From Halarcobacter mediterraneus (lineage in GTDB: Bacteria > Campylobacterota > Campylobacteria > Campylobacterales > Arcobacteraceae): a stretch of 64,000 nt of DNA. Below the pieces are notes generated by a model. It was not told the DNA's origin. It was given only the letters and a program-made list of their open reading frames with translations, and ran no database searches. Of the stretch, positions 7,619 to 15,901 are shown one piece after another. Each line of letters begins with the position of its first letter. Position 1 is the first letter of the stretch. Position numbers and translations under genes: made by a program. The stretch covers positions 186,001-250,000 of the forward strand of contig NZ_NXIE01000002.1 in the NCBI RefSeq assembly GCF_004116625.1, read 5' to 3'.

Positions 7619-8350
7619 TTATTCCATTATTTCATTAAAGATATCTACTAAATTCTTTTGTTCATATTTCAAAAGCAAATTTTCAACCTTTGTTTGTTCA
7701 ATAATTTCTCCATTTTTAATTAAAGCTATGCTATCTTTATTTTCTACCTCATCAAATAAGTGACTAATCCAAAGAACTGATAAGTTTTTATATTTAACTA
7801 ATTGTCTTACATAATCTAAAATATCAAATCTTGCTTTTAAATCAAGTCCTACTGTTGGTTCATCTAAAAGTAAAAGTTTTGGTTTGTTTATTAAGGCTCT
7901 TAGTATTTCAACTTTTCTTCTTTGTCCTCCACTTAAATTCCTTGCTGGAGTATCAAGAAATTTATCTAAGTTTAGTTTTTCTATTTCTTTTTTAATACTT
8001 TCTAAACTCTCTTCAAAGGCAAGCCCTTTTAATGCTCCATAATAATATAAGTTTTGTTTTACTGTTAAATCTAAATCCAAAGTAGCTTCTTGAAAAACTA
8101 CTCCAATATCTTTTAATGACTTTGTATAATTTTCTATAGATTCACCATTTATAAAGATTTTTCCATCTTCAAGTTTTAATAATCTTGTAATAAGAGAGAA
8201 AATAGTTGACTTTCCTACTCCATTTAATCCAAGTAAAACAAAAAACTCACCCTTTTTAATATTAAAAGTTACATCATTTAATATCTGTTTTTTTCCATAA
8301 AAGAAATTTACATTATTAAATTCTAAAATATTCTTTTCACACTTATTCAT
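7619..8350 (-). CDS. ABC transporter ATP-binding protein of the PQQ alcohol dehydrogenase system
   Basis: A 243-aa ABC ATPase with Walker A GLNGVGKST (about residues 41-49), Q-loop VVFQEATLD, signature NLSGGQRRKVEIL, Walker B LLLLDEPTVGLD and H-loop ISHLFDEVE. It powers the permease encoded 2 bases downstream. Its own promoter carries the shared 11-bp direct repeat, which ties the transporter to the quinoprotein regulon by sequence and not only by position. Confidence 0.92.
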   Translation of the reverse strand: MNKCEKNILEFNNVNFFYGKKQILNDVTFNIKKGEFFVLLGLNGVGKSTIFSLITRLLKLEDGKIFINGESIENYTKSLKDIGVVFQEATLDLDLTVKQNLYYYGALKGLAFEESLESIKKEIEKLNLDKFLDTPARNLSGGQRRKVEILRALINKPKLLLLDEPTVGLDLKARFDILDYVRQLVKYKNLSVLWISHLFDEVENKDSIALIKNGEIIEQTKVENLLLKYEQKNLVDIFNEIME

Positions 8351-8377
8351 AAAGACTTCTTTCTATATTTATTTTAT

Positions 8378-8410
8378 ATTTTATTACAAATTTATAGCGT
8401 CAATTTAGCC
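8378..8410 (-). promoter_or_regulatory. ABC operon promoter with 11-bp direct repeat
   Basis: Minus strand GGCTAAATTGACGCTATAAA (8410-8391), half-sites 11 bases apart, -10 TAAAAT (8383-8378) exactly 15 bases after the second half-site start. Confidence 0.7.
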
Positions 8411-8413
8411 AGA

Positions 8414-8446
8414 TGCTAAACTACAGCTATAAATTTTTCATATACT
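8414..8446 (+). promoter_or_regulatory. Promoter of the DUF302-like gene with 11-bp direct repeat
   Basis: Plus strand TGCTAAACTACAGCTATAAA (8414-8433), half-site starts 8415 and 8426, -10 TATACT at 8441-8446, again 15 bases after the second half-site start. It is back to back with the ABC operon promoter. Confidence 0.7.
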
Positions 8447-8469
8447 TAAAAAAATAAAAAGGTGAAAAA

Positions 8470-8928
8470 ATGTTTAAAAAAGTTTTACTCTTATCTCTTA
8501 TCTTATTAACACTCCTATTTTCAAAAGAAAAAAATAATTCTTATATAAAGTATAAAATAGAAAACAATAATATTGAAACTGCTTATATGTTTTTAAAAAG
8601 TGAACTTTTAGCAAATGGCTACAATATAGTATATGAAGGTGACTTTGCAAAACTTACAAAAAAAGTAGGAAAATTATTAAATAAAGAAAGTAAATTAAGT
8701 TTTGGTAAAAAAATTGCTTTTTGTAAAGGCTCATTAAGTTTTAAACTACTTGATGAAAATATAGATAATATAGTTTTTTGTCCTTTTAGTATAGCAGTTT
8801 ATAAAGAAAAGAAAGAAGCACATTTTTATATTTCATACATAAATTATAAAGCTTTAAAAAAAGATGAAAAAATAATAAAACAAATAAATAAAGATATAAA
8901 AAGAATTATAGAAAAAGTGATTTTTTAA
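8470..8928 (+). CDS. Exported DUF302-like protein of the PQQ island
   Basis: A 152-aa protein with a cleavable signal peptide (residues 1-18, ending LLFS). The remainder resembles the DUF302 fold: an N-terminal strand-helix with repeated hydrophobics (TAYMFLKSELLANGYNIVYEG), a central FGKKIAFCKGSLSFKLL segment that parallels the family's 'fGnP..gt.l' region, and a final strand pair AVYKEKKEAHFYISYINY. Two cysteines are present (CKG and FCPF). The function of DUF302 proteins is not known to me. Its promoter has the same operator as the dehydrogenase, so it probably serves alcohol oxidation or the response to its products. Confidence 0.75.
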   Translation: MFKKVLLLSLILLTLLFSKEKNNSYIKYKIENNNIETAYMFLKSELLANGYNIVYEGDFAKLTKKVGKLLNKESKLSFGKKIAFCKGSLSFKLLDENIDNIVFCPFSIAVYKEKKEAHFYISYINYKALKKDEKIIKQINKDIKRIIEKVIF

Positions 8929-8958
8929 ATAAAAAGATTCATAAGAATCTTTTTATTT
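8927..8958. terminator. Bidirectional terminator between the DUF302-like and porin genes
   Basis: Stem AAAAAGATTC (8931-8940) pairs with GAATCTTTTT (8945-8954) around an ATAA loop, extended by further A/T pairs on both sides, between convergent genes. Confidence 0.85.
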
Positions 8959-8963
8959 TATGA

Positions 8964-10145
8964 TTAAAAATTAATCTCAACTGCTGCAACTATAGTTTCA
9001 ATATCTTTTAAATTATCCTCATCGAAATTTCCTTTTGCATATCTAAGAGTAACATTCGTATGTTTTGTAAGTTTATAAGAGACTCCTAAATTGTACTCTG
9101 TTATTTTTATATCTTCATTTATATTATTAAAACCCATATCATCAATTGAATGATGTGCTAAATTTCCTTCAAGTGTTAAATCTTTGTTCATTTTATATCC
9201 AAGATTTAAAGCAAATAATCTTGTATCTCCATAAAAACCAACTCTTCCTAATGCTGCCATTCCTAAATCATCATTAGTTAAATAAGATACTGGTAAATCT
9301 GGACCTGAAACATATCCTTCTTCTGTAGTAAGCGCTGCAATTCCAACTTTTAATGGTCCAAAATTTCTTGCTACATTTAAATATGCTCCAAACATTTTTT
9401 CATCTACAATTCCTGATGAATATTTGTCTCCTGTTCTTTTTTCTACTTGTGCTTGAATTTCAAATCCTGAATATTTTCCTAAAGCAAAAGCATTAAACAT
9501 ATGGCTATTAGCATCAGCAAAACCATCTGGGACTTCTGTATTATTTTGTAAATATACATATCTTCCACCTAATAGCATTTCATCTATTGTAATTTGCCCA
9601 CCAACAGAATAAGCATCAAAATCGCCATCTCCTGTACCACTAATTCCTAAACTTGAACTTTGATTAGTTACAGAACCTTCAACAGCTTTATAATCAAAGG
9701 CATATAAAAGAATATCTGGACGAGGATTGTATCCTACATATGCCAAATCAATAGGGTCTCCATTACTACCATAAAATTTTGTACCATAGCTATCTTCAAT
9801 TCTACCAGCTAATAAAAATTTATTTTCATTAAAAGGAACCGTTACATAAGCTTCATCCCAGGTAAACTCATCATTATCATTATTTCCCCAAGCATTATTA
9901 TCTGCAACAATTCTTGTATGAATTTTTACCACCTCATCAACTGTAAAATCAAGATTTAATCTAAGTCTTGATTCAAATTCTTGTTTATCCATATTTAATC
10001 CAGCAGAACTATCTCCTTCTACAGAAACACCTCTTACTCTAACATCTCCACTGACCTTTAAATCAGATATTAAATCTAATTCCCCAGCATTCATTGATGT
10101 TAATACCACTGACGTAAGTAAACTCAATAAACCAAGCTTCTTCAT
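8964..10145 (-). CDS. Outer-membrane porin-like beta-barrel protein
   Basis: A 393-residue exported protein. The signal peptide covers about residues 1-20 (SMNA before GELDL), then alternating hydrophobic beta-strands run to a C-terminal aromatic (VAAVEINF), the outer-membrane assembly signal. The opening LKVSGDVRVRGVSVEGD and the strand patterns RLRLNLDFTVDE and RYVYLQNNTE are like Campylobacterota porins of the Opr/alginate-porin type. It lies between PQQ-system genes and a copy of the shared promoter faces it from about 370 bases upstream, so it may admit the alcohol substrate or PQQ-related metal. Specificity is inferred. Confidence 0.82.
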   Translation of the reverse strand: MKKLGLLSLLTSVVLTSMNAGELDLISDLKVSGDVRVRGVSVEGDSSAGLNMDKQEFESRLRLNLDFTVDEVVKIHTRIVADNNAWGNNDNDEFTWDEAYVTVPFNENKFLLAGRIEDSYGTKFYGSNGDPIDLAYVGYNPRPDILLYAFDYKAVEGSVTNQSSSLGISGTGDGDFDAYSVGGQITIDEMLLGGRYVYLQNNTEVPDGFADANSHMFNAFALGKYSGFEIQAQVEKRTGDKYSSGIVDEKMFGAYLNVARNFGPLKVGIAALTTEEGYVSGPDLPVSYLTNDDLGMAALGRVGFYGDTRLFALNLGYKMNKDLTLEGNLAHHSIDDMGFNNINEDIKITEYNLGVSYKLTKHTNVTLRYAKGNFDEDNLKDIETIVAAVEINF

Positions 10146-10515
10146 CCTTTTCCCCTTATGATAAATTCAAAGTTAATAAATAAACTCCACTCAAAATTCA
10201 TTTATCAAAACTTTATGGGGAAAATCATAACTCTTCGATATAGCTAGATTATAGCAAGCAAAGAAATTAATAAAATTCAATAATTTATTTATAAAAAGAA
10301 TCAATATAAAAATGGCTTTTATTAATAGATTTATAATCTATTAATATTTTTTAAAAAAATAAAAATATTGTTTTGATTTTTTTATCTTTATTTTTTAATA
10401 ATCTTATTGCTATAAAACTATTGATAATTTAGACTTTTCTATTTTTTTCTATTTTAAATTAAGACAAACACCATAAAATCAACTGTTTATAAGATTTTAT
10501 TTTTATATTTAAAAT

Positions 10516-10548
10516 AATATAAATGGCATTTATAGCATTAATTTAGCA
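10516..10548 (-). promoter_or_regulatory. Porin-facing promoter with 11-bp direct repeat
   Basis: Minus strand TGCTAAATTAATGCTATAAA (10548-10529), -10 TATATT (10521-10516) exactly 15 bases after the second half-site start. It points at the porin gene, whose ATG is about 370 bases away. Confidence 0.6.
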
Positions 10549-10557
10549 TAAGAACAT

Positions 10558-10590
10558 AGCTATAATAAGGCTATAAAATAAGAATATAAT
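10558..10590 (+). promoter_or_regulatory. SoxYZ-like operon promoter with 11-bp direct repeat
   Basis: Plus strand AGCTATAATAAGGCTATAAA (10558-10577), half-site starts 10559 and 10570, -10 TATAAT at 10585-10590. The ATG follows about 30 bases later with AAAAGGATTTCTT before it. Confidence 0.72.
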
Positions 10591-10619
10591 TTTAAAAATC
10601 AATTTTAAAAGGATTTCTT

Positions 10620-11366
10620 ATGCTACGAGTATTACTTCTTATAATATTTCTTTTTGCAAGTATTAATTTATATGCAAAAAACCCTATTTCATCACCAAAC
10701 TTTGATGATATTAGGAAAGAAATAATTGCTGATGAAAAGTATGTTTTTGATGATAAAAATATACTTATAAAAGTTCCAAAATTTGCAGATAATCCACTTC
10801 AGGTTCCTATTTTTGTAGATGCAAAAAAAATAAAAAATGCAAAAAGATTAATACTTTTTGCAGACTTTAATCCTATTACAAAAATTATAGATATGGATTT
10901 AGAAAAACTTTTACCCATAGTTTCATTAAATATTAAAGTTGCTCAAGAAACACCAATAAGAGCCCTAGTTTTAGATAAAAATGGTCTTTGGCATATTGGA
11001 AGTGAAAATATAAAAAGTTTTGGTGGAGGATGTTCTGTTGGTAGTCTTTCTTCTTTAAATGAAGAATTAAAAAAACTTTTGGGAAAGGGTAAGATTTCAG
11101 TTTATAAAAACAATACTACTTTTAAAATAAAAAGTTCAATCTTTCATCCAATGGAAACAGGATTAGTTTTTGGAAATGAAGAATTTTATATAAATAAAAT
11201 AAGAATAAAAACAGATAAAAATATAGTTTTATCAACTATAAAAACCTATTCATCAATTAGTGAAAACCCTAGATTCACTTTTGAAACAAAAGAAGAAACA
11301 AAAAACTTTATATTAGAACTTCATGATACATCAGGAAATGAATTTCTTTTAAGTAGTAAAAAATGA
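10620..11366 (+). CDS. Quinoprotein dehydrogenase-associated SoxYZ-like carrier protein
   Basis: A 248-aa exported protein (signal peptide 1-19) that fuses a SoxY-like domain (about 25-140) with a SoxZ-like immunoglobulin-fold domain (about 150-248). At the junction is Gly135-Gly-Gly-Cys138, comparable to the swinging-arm cysteine of SoxY that carries sulfur intermediates. In other bacteria such fused SoxYZ-like proteins occur beside PQQ dehydrogenases together with a metallohydrolase, as here. The actual cargo is unknown. The stop overlaps the next gene's ATG by 4 bases. Confidence 0.85.
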   Translation: MLRVLLLIIFLFASINLYAKNPISSPNFDDIRKEIIADEKYVFDDKNILIKVPKFADNPLQVPIFVDAKKIKNAKRLILFADFNPITKIIDMDLEKLLPIVSLNIKVAQETPIRALVLDKNGLWHIGSENIKSFGGGCSVGSLSSLNEELKKLLGKGKISVYKNNTTFKIKSSIFHPMETGLVFGNEEFYINKIRIKTDKNIVLSTIKTYSSISENPRFTFETKEETKNFILELHDTSGNEFLLSSKK

Positions 11367-12256
11367 GAGTTTTTATACTAATAATAGCCTTTATTGCAGT
11401 AACTTCTGCAAAAGACTTTGATTATAACTTAAAGGCTATTCAACTAGCAAAGAATAGCTATTATATTTATGGCAAAGAAGAATACTTTTCTATACAAAAT
11501 GGTGGAGATATTGCTAATGTATCATTTATAGAAACAAATAAAAGTGTTATACTTATTGATACAGGTAGTTCTTTTGCCTATGGAAATCAAGTAAAAAGAC
11601 TTATTGAAGAAAAAACTAAAAAGCCTGTAAAACATATAATAAATACCCACCATCACTCAGATCATTTTTTAGGGAATAATGCTTTTAAGAATGCAACAAT
11701 TTATTCAGATAAATTCACTGCAAAAGAAATAAAAAAAAATGGAGAACTTTATATAAAGAATTTAGTTGCCCTATTAGGTGAAACTATGAAAGGAACTAAG
11801 ATAAAAAATGTGGACATAATACTACAAAATGATAATAAAGATTTTGATGGATATAAGTTACACTTTTTTTATCTTAAAGGTCATACAAAAAGTGATTTAG
11901 TTATTTATGACAAAAATACAAATATCCTATATGCTTCAGATTTAGTTTTTAATAATAGAGCTTTGGCAACTATAGATGCTAATTTAAAAGAATGGGTTAA
12001 TAGTCTAAACTTATTAAAAAAAATAGATTATGATATTTGTGTTCCAGGACATGGGAAAGCTTTTAAAGATAAAACTCCTCTTGATTTAGATATCAAATAT
12101 CTAAATTTTTTAAAAACAACTTTAGAATATGGAAATAAAAATGGCTTAAATGTTTTTGAGATTTTAGATTTAAAAGTTCCTAAAGAGATAAAAAACTTTT
12201 CAATGTTTGAAGAAGAGTACGAAAGAAGTATTATAAACCTATCTAATAAGCAGTAA
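11363..12256 (+). CDS. Quinoprotein relay system zinc metallohydrolase (MBL fold)
   Basis: A 297-aa periplasmic metallo-beta-lactamase-fold protein with signal peptide 1-16. It has the metal motif His96-x-His98-x-Asp100-His101 in NTHHHSDHFLGNNAF, a later KGHTKSDLVIYD histidine, the bridging Asp in NILYASDLVF and CVPGHG near residue 230. It is coupled to the SoxYZ-like carrier gene by an ATGA overlap. The pair matches the 'quinoprotein relay' families found with PQQ dehydrogenases. A thioester/thiol hydrolysis on the carrier cysteine, as in SoxB-like or glyoxalase II-like chemistry, is possible but inferred. Confidence 0.88.
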   Translation: MRVFILIIAFIAVTSAKDFDYNLKAIQLAKNSYYIYGKEEYFSIQNGGDIANVSFIETNKSVILIDTGSSFAYGNQVKRLIEEKTKKPVKHIINTHHHSDHFLGNNAFKNATIYSDKFTAKEIKKNGELYIKNLVALLGETMKGTKIKNVDIILQNDNKDFDGYKLHFFYLKGHTKSDLVIYDKNTNILYASDLVFNNRALATIDANLKEWVNSLNLLKKIDYDICVPGHGKAFKDKTPLDLDIKYLNFLKTTLEYGNKNGLNVFEILDLKVPKEIKNFSMFEEEYERSIINLSNKQ

Positions 12257-12273
12257 AAGTGAAACTTTTACTG
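12251..12273. terminator. Bidirectional terminator, end of the PQQ island
   Basis: CAGTAAAAGT (12251-12260) pairs with ACTTTTACTG (12264-12273) around a GAA loop between convergent genes. Confidence 0.8.
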
Positions 12274-13674
12274 TCTTAAAAAATCTACAATAAGTCTAAC
12301 TCCTGCTCCTGTTGCACCATAAGGATTATAGCCCCAAACCTTATCTCTGTAAGCTGGTCCAGCTATATCAAAGTGCAACCACTTTTTCTTGTTTTCTTTT
12401 TTTATAAATTTATCCAAAAATAATGAAGCTGTAATAGTTGCACCTGCTTTTGAAGAGGTTGAGTTAGCAATATCAGCAACTTCACTTTTTATCATAGTAG
12501 GTAAATATCTATTAAAAGGTAGAAAACCTACTAATTCACCAGAACTTTTAGCTGCTTTTTTTATCTTCTTTTTTAATTTTCCACTATGTCCTAATACTGC
12601 ATTTGTATATTCACCTAAACCAATAATACAAGCACCTGTTAAAGTTGCAAAATCAAATATATAATCGATATCTTCAATTTTATCTTGAGCATAACATAAA
12701 CAATCCGCTAAAACAAGTCTTCCTTCAGCATCTGTATTTTTAACTTCTATGGAAATACCATTTTTTGCTTTTAATACATCATCTGGTTTAAAAGCATTTC
12801 CTCCTATCATATTCTCAACTGCACCTAATATTCCATGAACTTCATATTCGCAATTTATAGCTTTTAAACAACTCATTATTCCTAATACAGCACTTGCACC
12901 ACTTTTATCACATTTCATTGAAACCATTCCTGCTGCTGGTTTTAAACTCAAACCACCTGAGTCATAAGTTAAGCCTTTTCCTACAAGAACAATTTTTCCT
13001 TTTGATGCTTTAGGTTTATAGCTTAAATGTATTAATTGGCTTTCATGTCTTGAAGCTCTTCCTACTGCATACATAGCATTCATATTATTGTTTATTAAAA
13101 ACTCTTCCCCATAAACTTTACACTCTAAATCATTTTTACTAGCTACTTCTAAAGCTTTGCTACTCATAGTTTTTGGATAAAAATCTTCAGGAGGAGTATT
13201 TACAATATTTCTTACCATATTTACACTTTGACAAACAGCTAAACTAAGATTTAATTCAGTTTCAAGTTCTTCATAGATTTTTGAACTTCCTGTTGGGTCT
13301 ATATATATCTTTTTTTTATTATGATGTTTTTTAGTTTTAAAAGTATCAAAAGAGTATGAACCCAAAATCAAACCTTGAATAATTGATTCTAAATCAAACT
13401 CAAAATCTTCTTCAACTAAAGAGATATTTATTTTTTCAAATTTTGTTTTATTTAAAAACCTTATTGTATGACTAAAAGCTATTTTTATATCTTCTTTTTT
13501 TAATTTTGAAACTCCAACAAAAAGTCTATTTCCTAGTAGTTGAACTTGCCCTTCTAAAGCTTTAAAGTTTAAATCTTTTAATAATTTTTTTTCTTCTAAA
13601 TTACATTTTTTTAGATTTTTAATTACTTTTATCTCTAAGTCAAAATTTCTAGTATTTGTAAGTTGTATATTCAT
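12268..13674 (-). CDS. pepA: Leucyl aminopeptidase (M17 family)
   Basis: A cytoplasmic dinuclear-metal aminopeptidase of 468 aa. The N-terminal regulatory domain covers about 1-150. The catalytic domain holds LVGKGLTYDSGGLSLKP (metal-binding Lys and Asp), KCDKSGASAVLG and the family signature NTDAEGRLVLAD. It removes N-terminal residues, preferring Leu, from peptides. It is a housekeeping gene with its own promoter region, convergent with the relay metallohydrolase and separated from it by a shared terminator. Nothing odd apart from a Lys-rich stretch in the linker (KTKKHHNKKK). Confidence 0.95.
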   Translation of the reverse strand: MNIQLTNTRNFDLEIKVIKNLKKCNLEEKKLLKDLNFKALEGQVQLLGNRLFVGVSKLKKEDIKIAFSHTIRFLNKTKFEKINISLVEEDFEFDLESIIQGLILGSYSFDTFKTKKHHNKKKIYIDPTGSSKIYEELETELNLSLAVCQSVNMVRNIVNTPPEDFYPKTMSSKALEVASKNDLECKVYGEEFLINNNMNAMYAVGRASRHESQLIHLSYKPKASKGKIVLVGKGLTYDSGGLSLKPAAGMVSMKCDKSGASAVLGIMSCLKAINCEYEVHGILGAVENMIGGNAFKPDDVLKAKNGISIEVKNTDAEGRLVLADCLCYAQDKIEDIDYIFDFATLTGACIIGLGEYTNAVLGHSGKLKKKIKKAAKSSGELVGFLPFNRYLPTMIKSEVADIANSTSSKAGATITASLFLDKFIKKENKKKWLHFDIAGPAYRDKVWGYNPYGATGAGVRLIVDFLRQ

Positions 13675-13760
13675 CTAAAATCCTTTGTAGAATTTTATCA
13701 AAAATATTCATATGAAAGATTAATTTTAATTTTTTATATCAAAAAGCAAAGTTAATTTAT

Positions 13761-13792
13761 AAAAAGAAAACAAATAGTTTTGCTTTCTTTTT
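13761..13792 (-). terminator. Terminator of the aldolase gene
   Basis: Arms 13761-13774 and 13779-13792 pair (14 bp with one mismatch) around TAGT and end in a T-run on the minus strand, just after the fba stop. Confidence 0.7.
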
Positions 13793-13800
13793 ATATTAAT

Positions 13801-14868
13801 TTAGTTCTTATTTAAAGAACAAAGATCAGAAAATGCTGTTTCCAATCTTTTTATCATAGATTCTTGACCTGCTCTTAACCATTTTCTTGGATCATAATAA
13901 GACTTATTAGGTTTATCTTCACCTTCTGGGTTACCAATTTGTCCTTGTAAGTAATCATGGTTTTTAGATTCAAATTCTCTTACTCCATCCCAAAATGCCC
14001 ATTGAGTATCTGTATCAATATTCATTTTTATAACACCATAATCAATAGCTTCTCTAATTTCTTCTAAAGCAGAACCTGAACCACCATGAAAAACAAAATT
14101 AACTGGTTTAGTAGAAGTATTGTGTTTTTCTTCAATATATTTTTGTGAGTTGTCTAAAATCTTTGGACTTAATACAACATTTCCAGGTTTATATACTCCA
14201 TGAACATTACCAAATGAAGCTGCAATTGTAAAATTATTAGAAACACTTTTTAATTGTTCATAAGCAAAACACACCTCTTCAGGTTGAGTATATAATAAAG
14301 AATTATCAACATCACTATTATCAACACCATCTTCTTCTCCACCTGTAATACCTAACTCAATTTCAATCATCATATCAAGTTTATTCATTGTCTTAAAATA
14401 CTCTACACACGTAGAAACATTCTCTTCCAATGACTCTTCTGATAAATCTAACATATGAGAAGTAAATAAAGATCTACCTGTTTTTTCAAAATGCTTTTTT
14501 CCTGCTTCAAGTAAACCATCAATCCAAGGTAAAAGTTTTCTTGCCGCATGATCAGTATGTAATATTACAGGTATTCCATAAGCTTCTGCCATATTATGAA
14601 CATGCATAGCTCCACTTATTGCACCTAAAACTGCTACATCAGCAGTTTTAAGACCTTTTCCTGCAAAAAATTGTGCTCCACCATTTGAAAATTGTATAAT
14701 TACTGGTGAATTTACTTTTGCTGCTACTTCTAATACAGCATTGATAGAATCTGTTCCTACAACATTAACAGCAGGAATAGCAAATTTATTCTCTTTTGCA
14801 TAAGCAAATAATTTTTTTGCCTCACTTCCACTTAAAACACCAGGTTTAACAATATCTAATACAGCCAC
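13801..14868 (-). CDS. fbaA: Class II fructose-bisphosphate aldolase
   Basis: Zinc-dependent aldolase (355 aa) that interconverts fructose-1,6-bisphosphate with two triose phosphates. In Campylobacterota it serves mainly gluconeogenesis. Visible motifs: HTDHAARKLLPWIDGLLEAG with the Zn-ligand His pair, EIELGITGGEEDGVDN, the FHGGSGSALEEI phosphate loop and KMNIDTDTQWAFWDG near the end. It follows the PEB4-like gene by 15 bases, an arrangement also known in Campylobacter. Confidence 0.96.
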   Translation of the reverse strand: MAVLDIVKPGVLSGSEAKKLFAYAKENKFAIPAVNVVGTDSINAVLEVAAKVNSPVIIQFSNGGAQFFAGKGLKTADVAVLGAISGAMHVHNMAEAYGIPVILHTDHAARKLLPWIDGLLEAGKKHFEKTGRSLFTSHMLDLSEESLEENVSTCVEYFKTMNKLDMMIEIELGITGGEEDGVDNSDVDNSLLYTQPEEVCFAYEQLKSVSNNFTIAASFGNVHGVYKPGNVVLSPKILDNSQKYIEEKHNTSTKPVNFVFHGGSGSALEEIREAIDYGVIKMNIDTDTQWAFWDGVREFESKNHDYLQGQIGNPEGEDKPNKSYYDPRKWLRAGQESMIKRLETAFSDLCSLNKN

Positions 14869-14883
14869 TAATTTCTCCTTCTA

Positions 14884-15708
14884 TTATTTAATTACGATTT
14901 TTGCTTTATCTCTTAATTTGTTAGCTTCAGATTGTAATTTATCTGAAAACTTTTTTTGTTTTATTACTTGTTTTATTCTTTCTTGTATTTCATTATATGC
15001 TAAGTTTTTCTCAGCTTCTTTGTCTTCTAAATAAATAACATGATACCCAAATTGTGTTTTAACTGGTGTTTTTGAATATTTTCCAACTGCTAAAGCTTTT
15101 GCAGCTTTTGAAAATTCTGGAACCATTTTAGTCTCAGGAAATTTTCCTAAATATCCACCTTTAGGACCACTAGGACCTACTGATTTAGTTTTTGCTAATT
15201 CTACAAAAGTATCTTTTTTATTAGATGCTTTATCTAAATCTTTAATGATATCTTTTGCTTCTTTTTCAGTTTTAGTTAAAATATGTCTAGCTTCTAAAGT
15301 TGCTGGAACTTTAAATTGTGCTTTATTTTTATTGAAATAATCTTTTGCTTCTTTTTCAGTAACAGTAATTTTTTCAGACTCTTTTTTTAGCCAAACTCTT
15401 AAAGCTAAATCTTGCTTTAGTTTTTCTAAGTTTTCTTTATACTCTTTATCTTTTTCTATTCCATTTGAAATAGCTTTTTTAGTAAGAAGCTTATTATTTA
15501 TAATTTGATCTAAGATTTGATTTTTATTCTTTTTAGGTAAAGAGTCAAAATTAATATTAGGATTACCTAATAATATCGCTACATCTTGTTTTGTAATTTT
15601 GTCTCCATTTACAGTTGCAACAACATCTGAAGCGCTTAATGTCCCAGTTGTAAGTGCTACTGCTGTAATAACACTTGAAACTATTTTTCTACTTGTAATT
15701 TTAATCAT
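14884..15708 (-). CDS. Periplasmic PpiC/parvulin peptidyl-prolyl isomerase (PEB4/SurA-like)
   Basis: A 274-aa exported chaperone/isomerase. A signal peptide (about 1-26, ending TLSA) is followed by a SurA-type N-terminal helical domain (VVATVNGDKITKQDVAILL) and a parvulin domain at about 137-230 with ARHILTKTEKEAKDI, FVELAKTKSVGPSGPKGGYLGKF and TQFGYHVIYLED. It folds outer-membrane and secreted proteins. The synteny with class II aldolase is the same as the peb4-fba pair of Campylobacter jejuni. Confidence 0.9.
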   Translation of the reverse strand: MIKITSRKIVSSVITAVALTTGTLSASDVVATVNGDKITKQDVAILLGNPNINFDSLPKKNKNQILDQIINNKLLTKKAISNGIEKDKEYKENLEKLKQDLALRVWLKKESEKITVTEKEAKDYFNKNKAQFKVPATLEARHILTKTEKEAKDIIKDLDKASNKKDTFVELAKTKSVGPSGPKGGYLGKFPETKMVPEFSKAAKALAVGKYSKTPVKTQFGYHVIYLEDKEAEKNLAYNEIQERIKQVIKQKKFSDKLQSEANKLRDKAKIVIK

Positions 15709-15837
15709 TATAATCCTTAATAATTTTTAGTTTTCTAATTTTATCTTTATTTTATTAACATCAAGTTAACTAATTCTTATTTACTTTAAATTTCAAAATT
15801 TTCCTTAAAAAACCTTTAAATTTAAAAAAAAATATGA

Positions 15838-15880
15838 TATAATACGCCCCAAAATTAAAGTTAACTTAAATTTAAGTTAA
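15838..15880 (+). promoter_or_regulatory. Response-regulator promoter with a perfect 20-bp palindrome
   Basis: A -10 element TATAAT (in GATATAATACG, near 15838-15843) is followed by TTAACTTAAATTTAAGTTAA at 15861-15880, which equals its own reverse complement over all 20 bases. It lies in the likely 5' leader of the two-component operon and could be an autoregulatory operator or an mRNA hairpin. Confidence 0.6.
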
Positions 15881-15901
15881 AAAGCTATAAGGGAATTCTA
15901 A

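Larger units (their letters stand above)
10146..10619. other. 474-base divergent intergenic region
   Basis: No gene found. The part next to the porin has no recognisable element beyond A/T-rich DNA. The distal 110 bases hold two back-to-back promoters with the 11-bp direct repeat. The porin therefore has an unusually long leader of roughly 370 bases if it uses the minus-strand copy. Confidence 0.7.
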
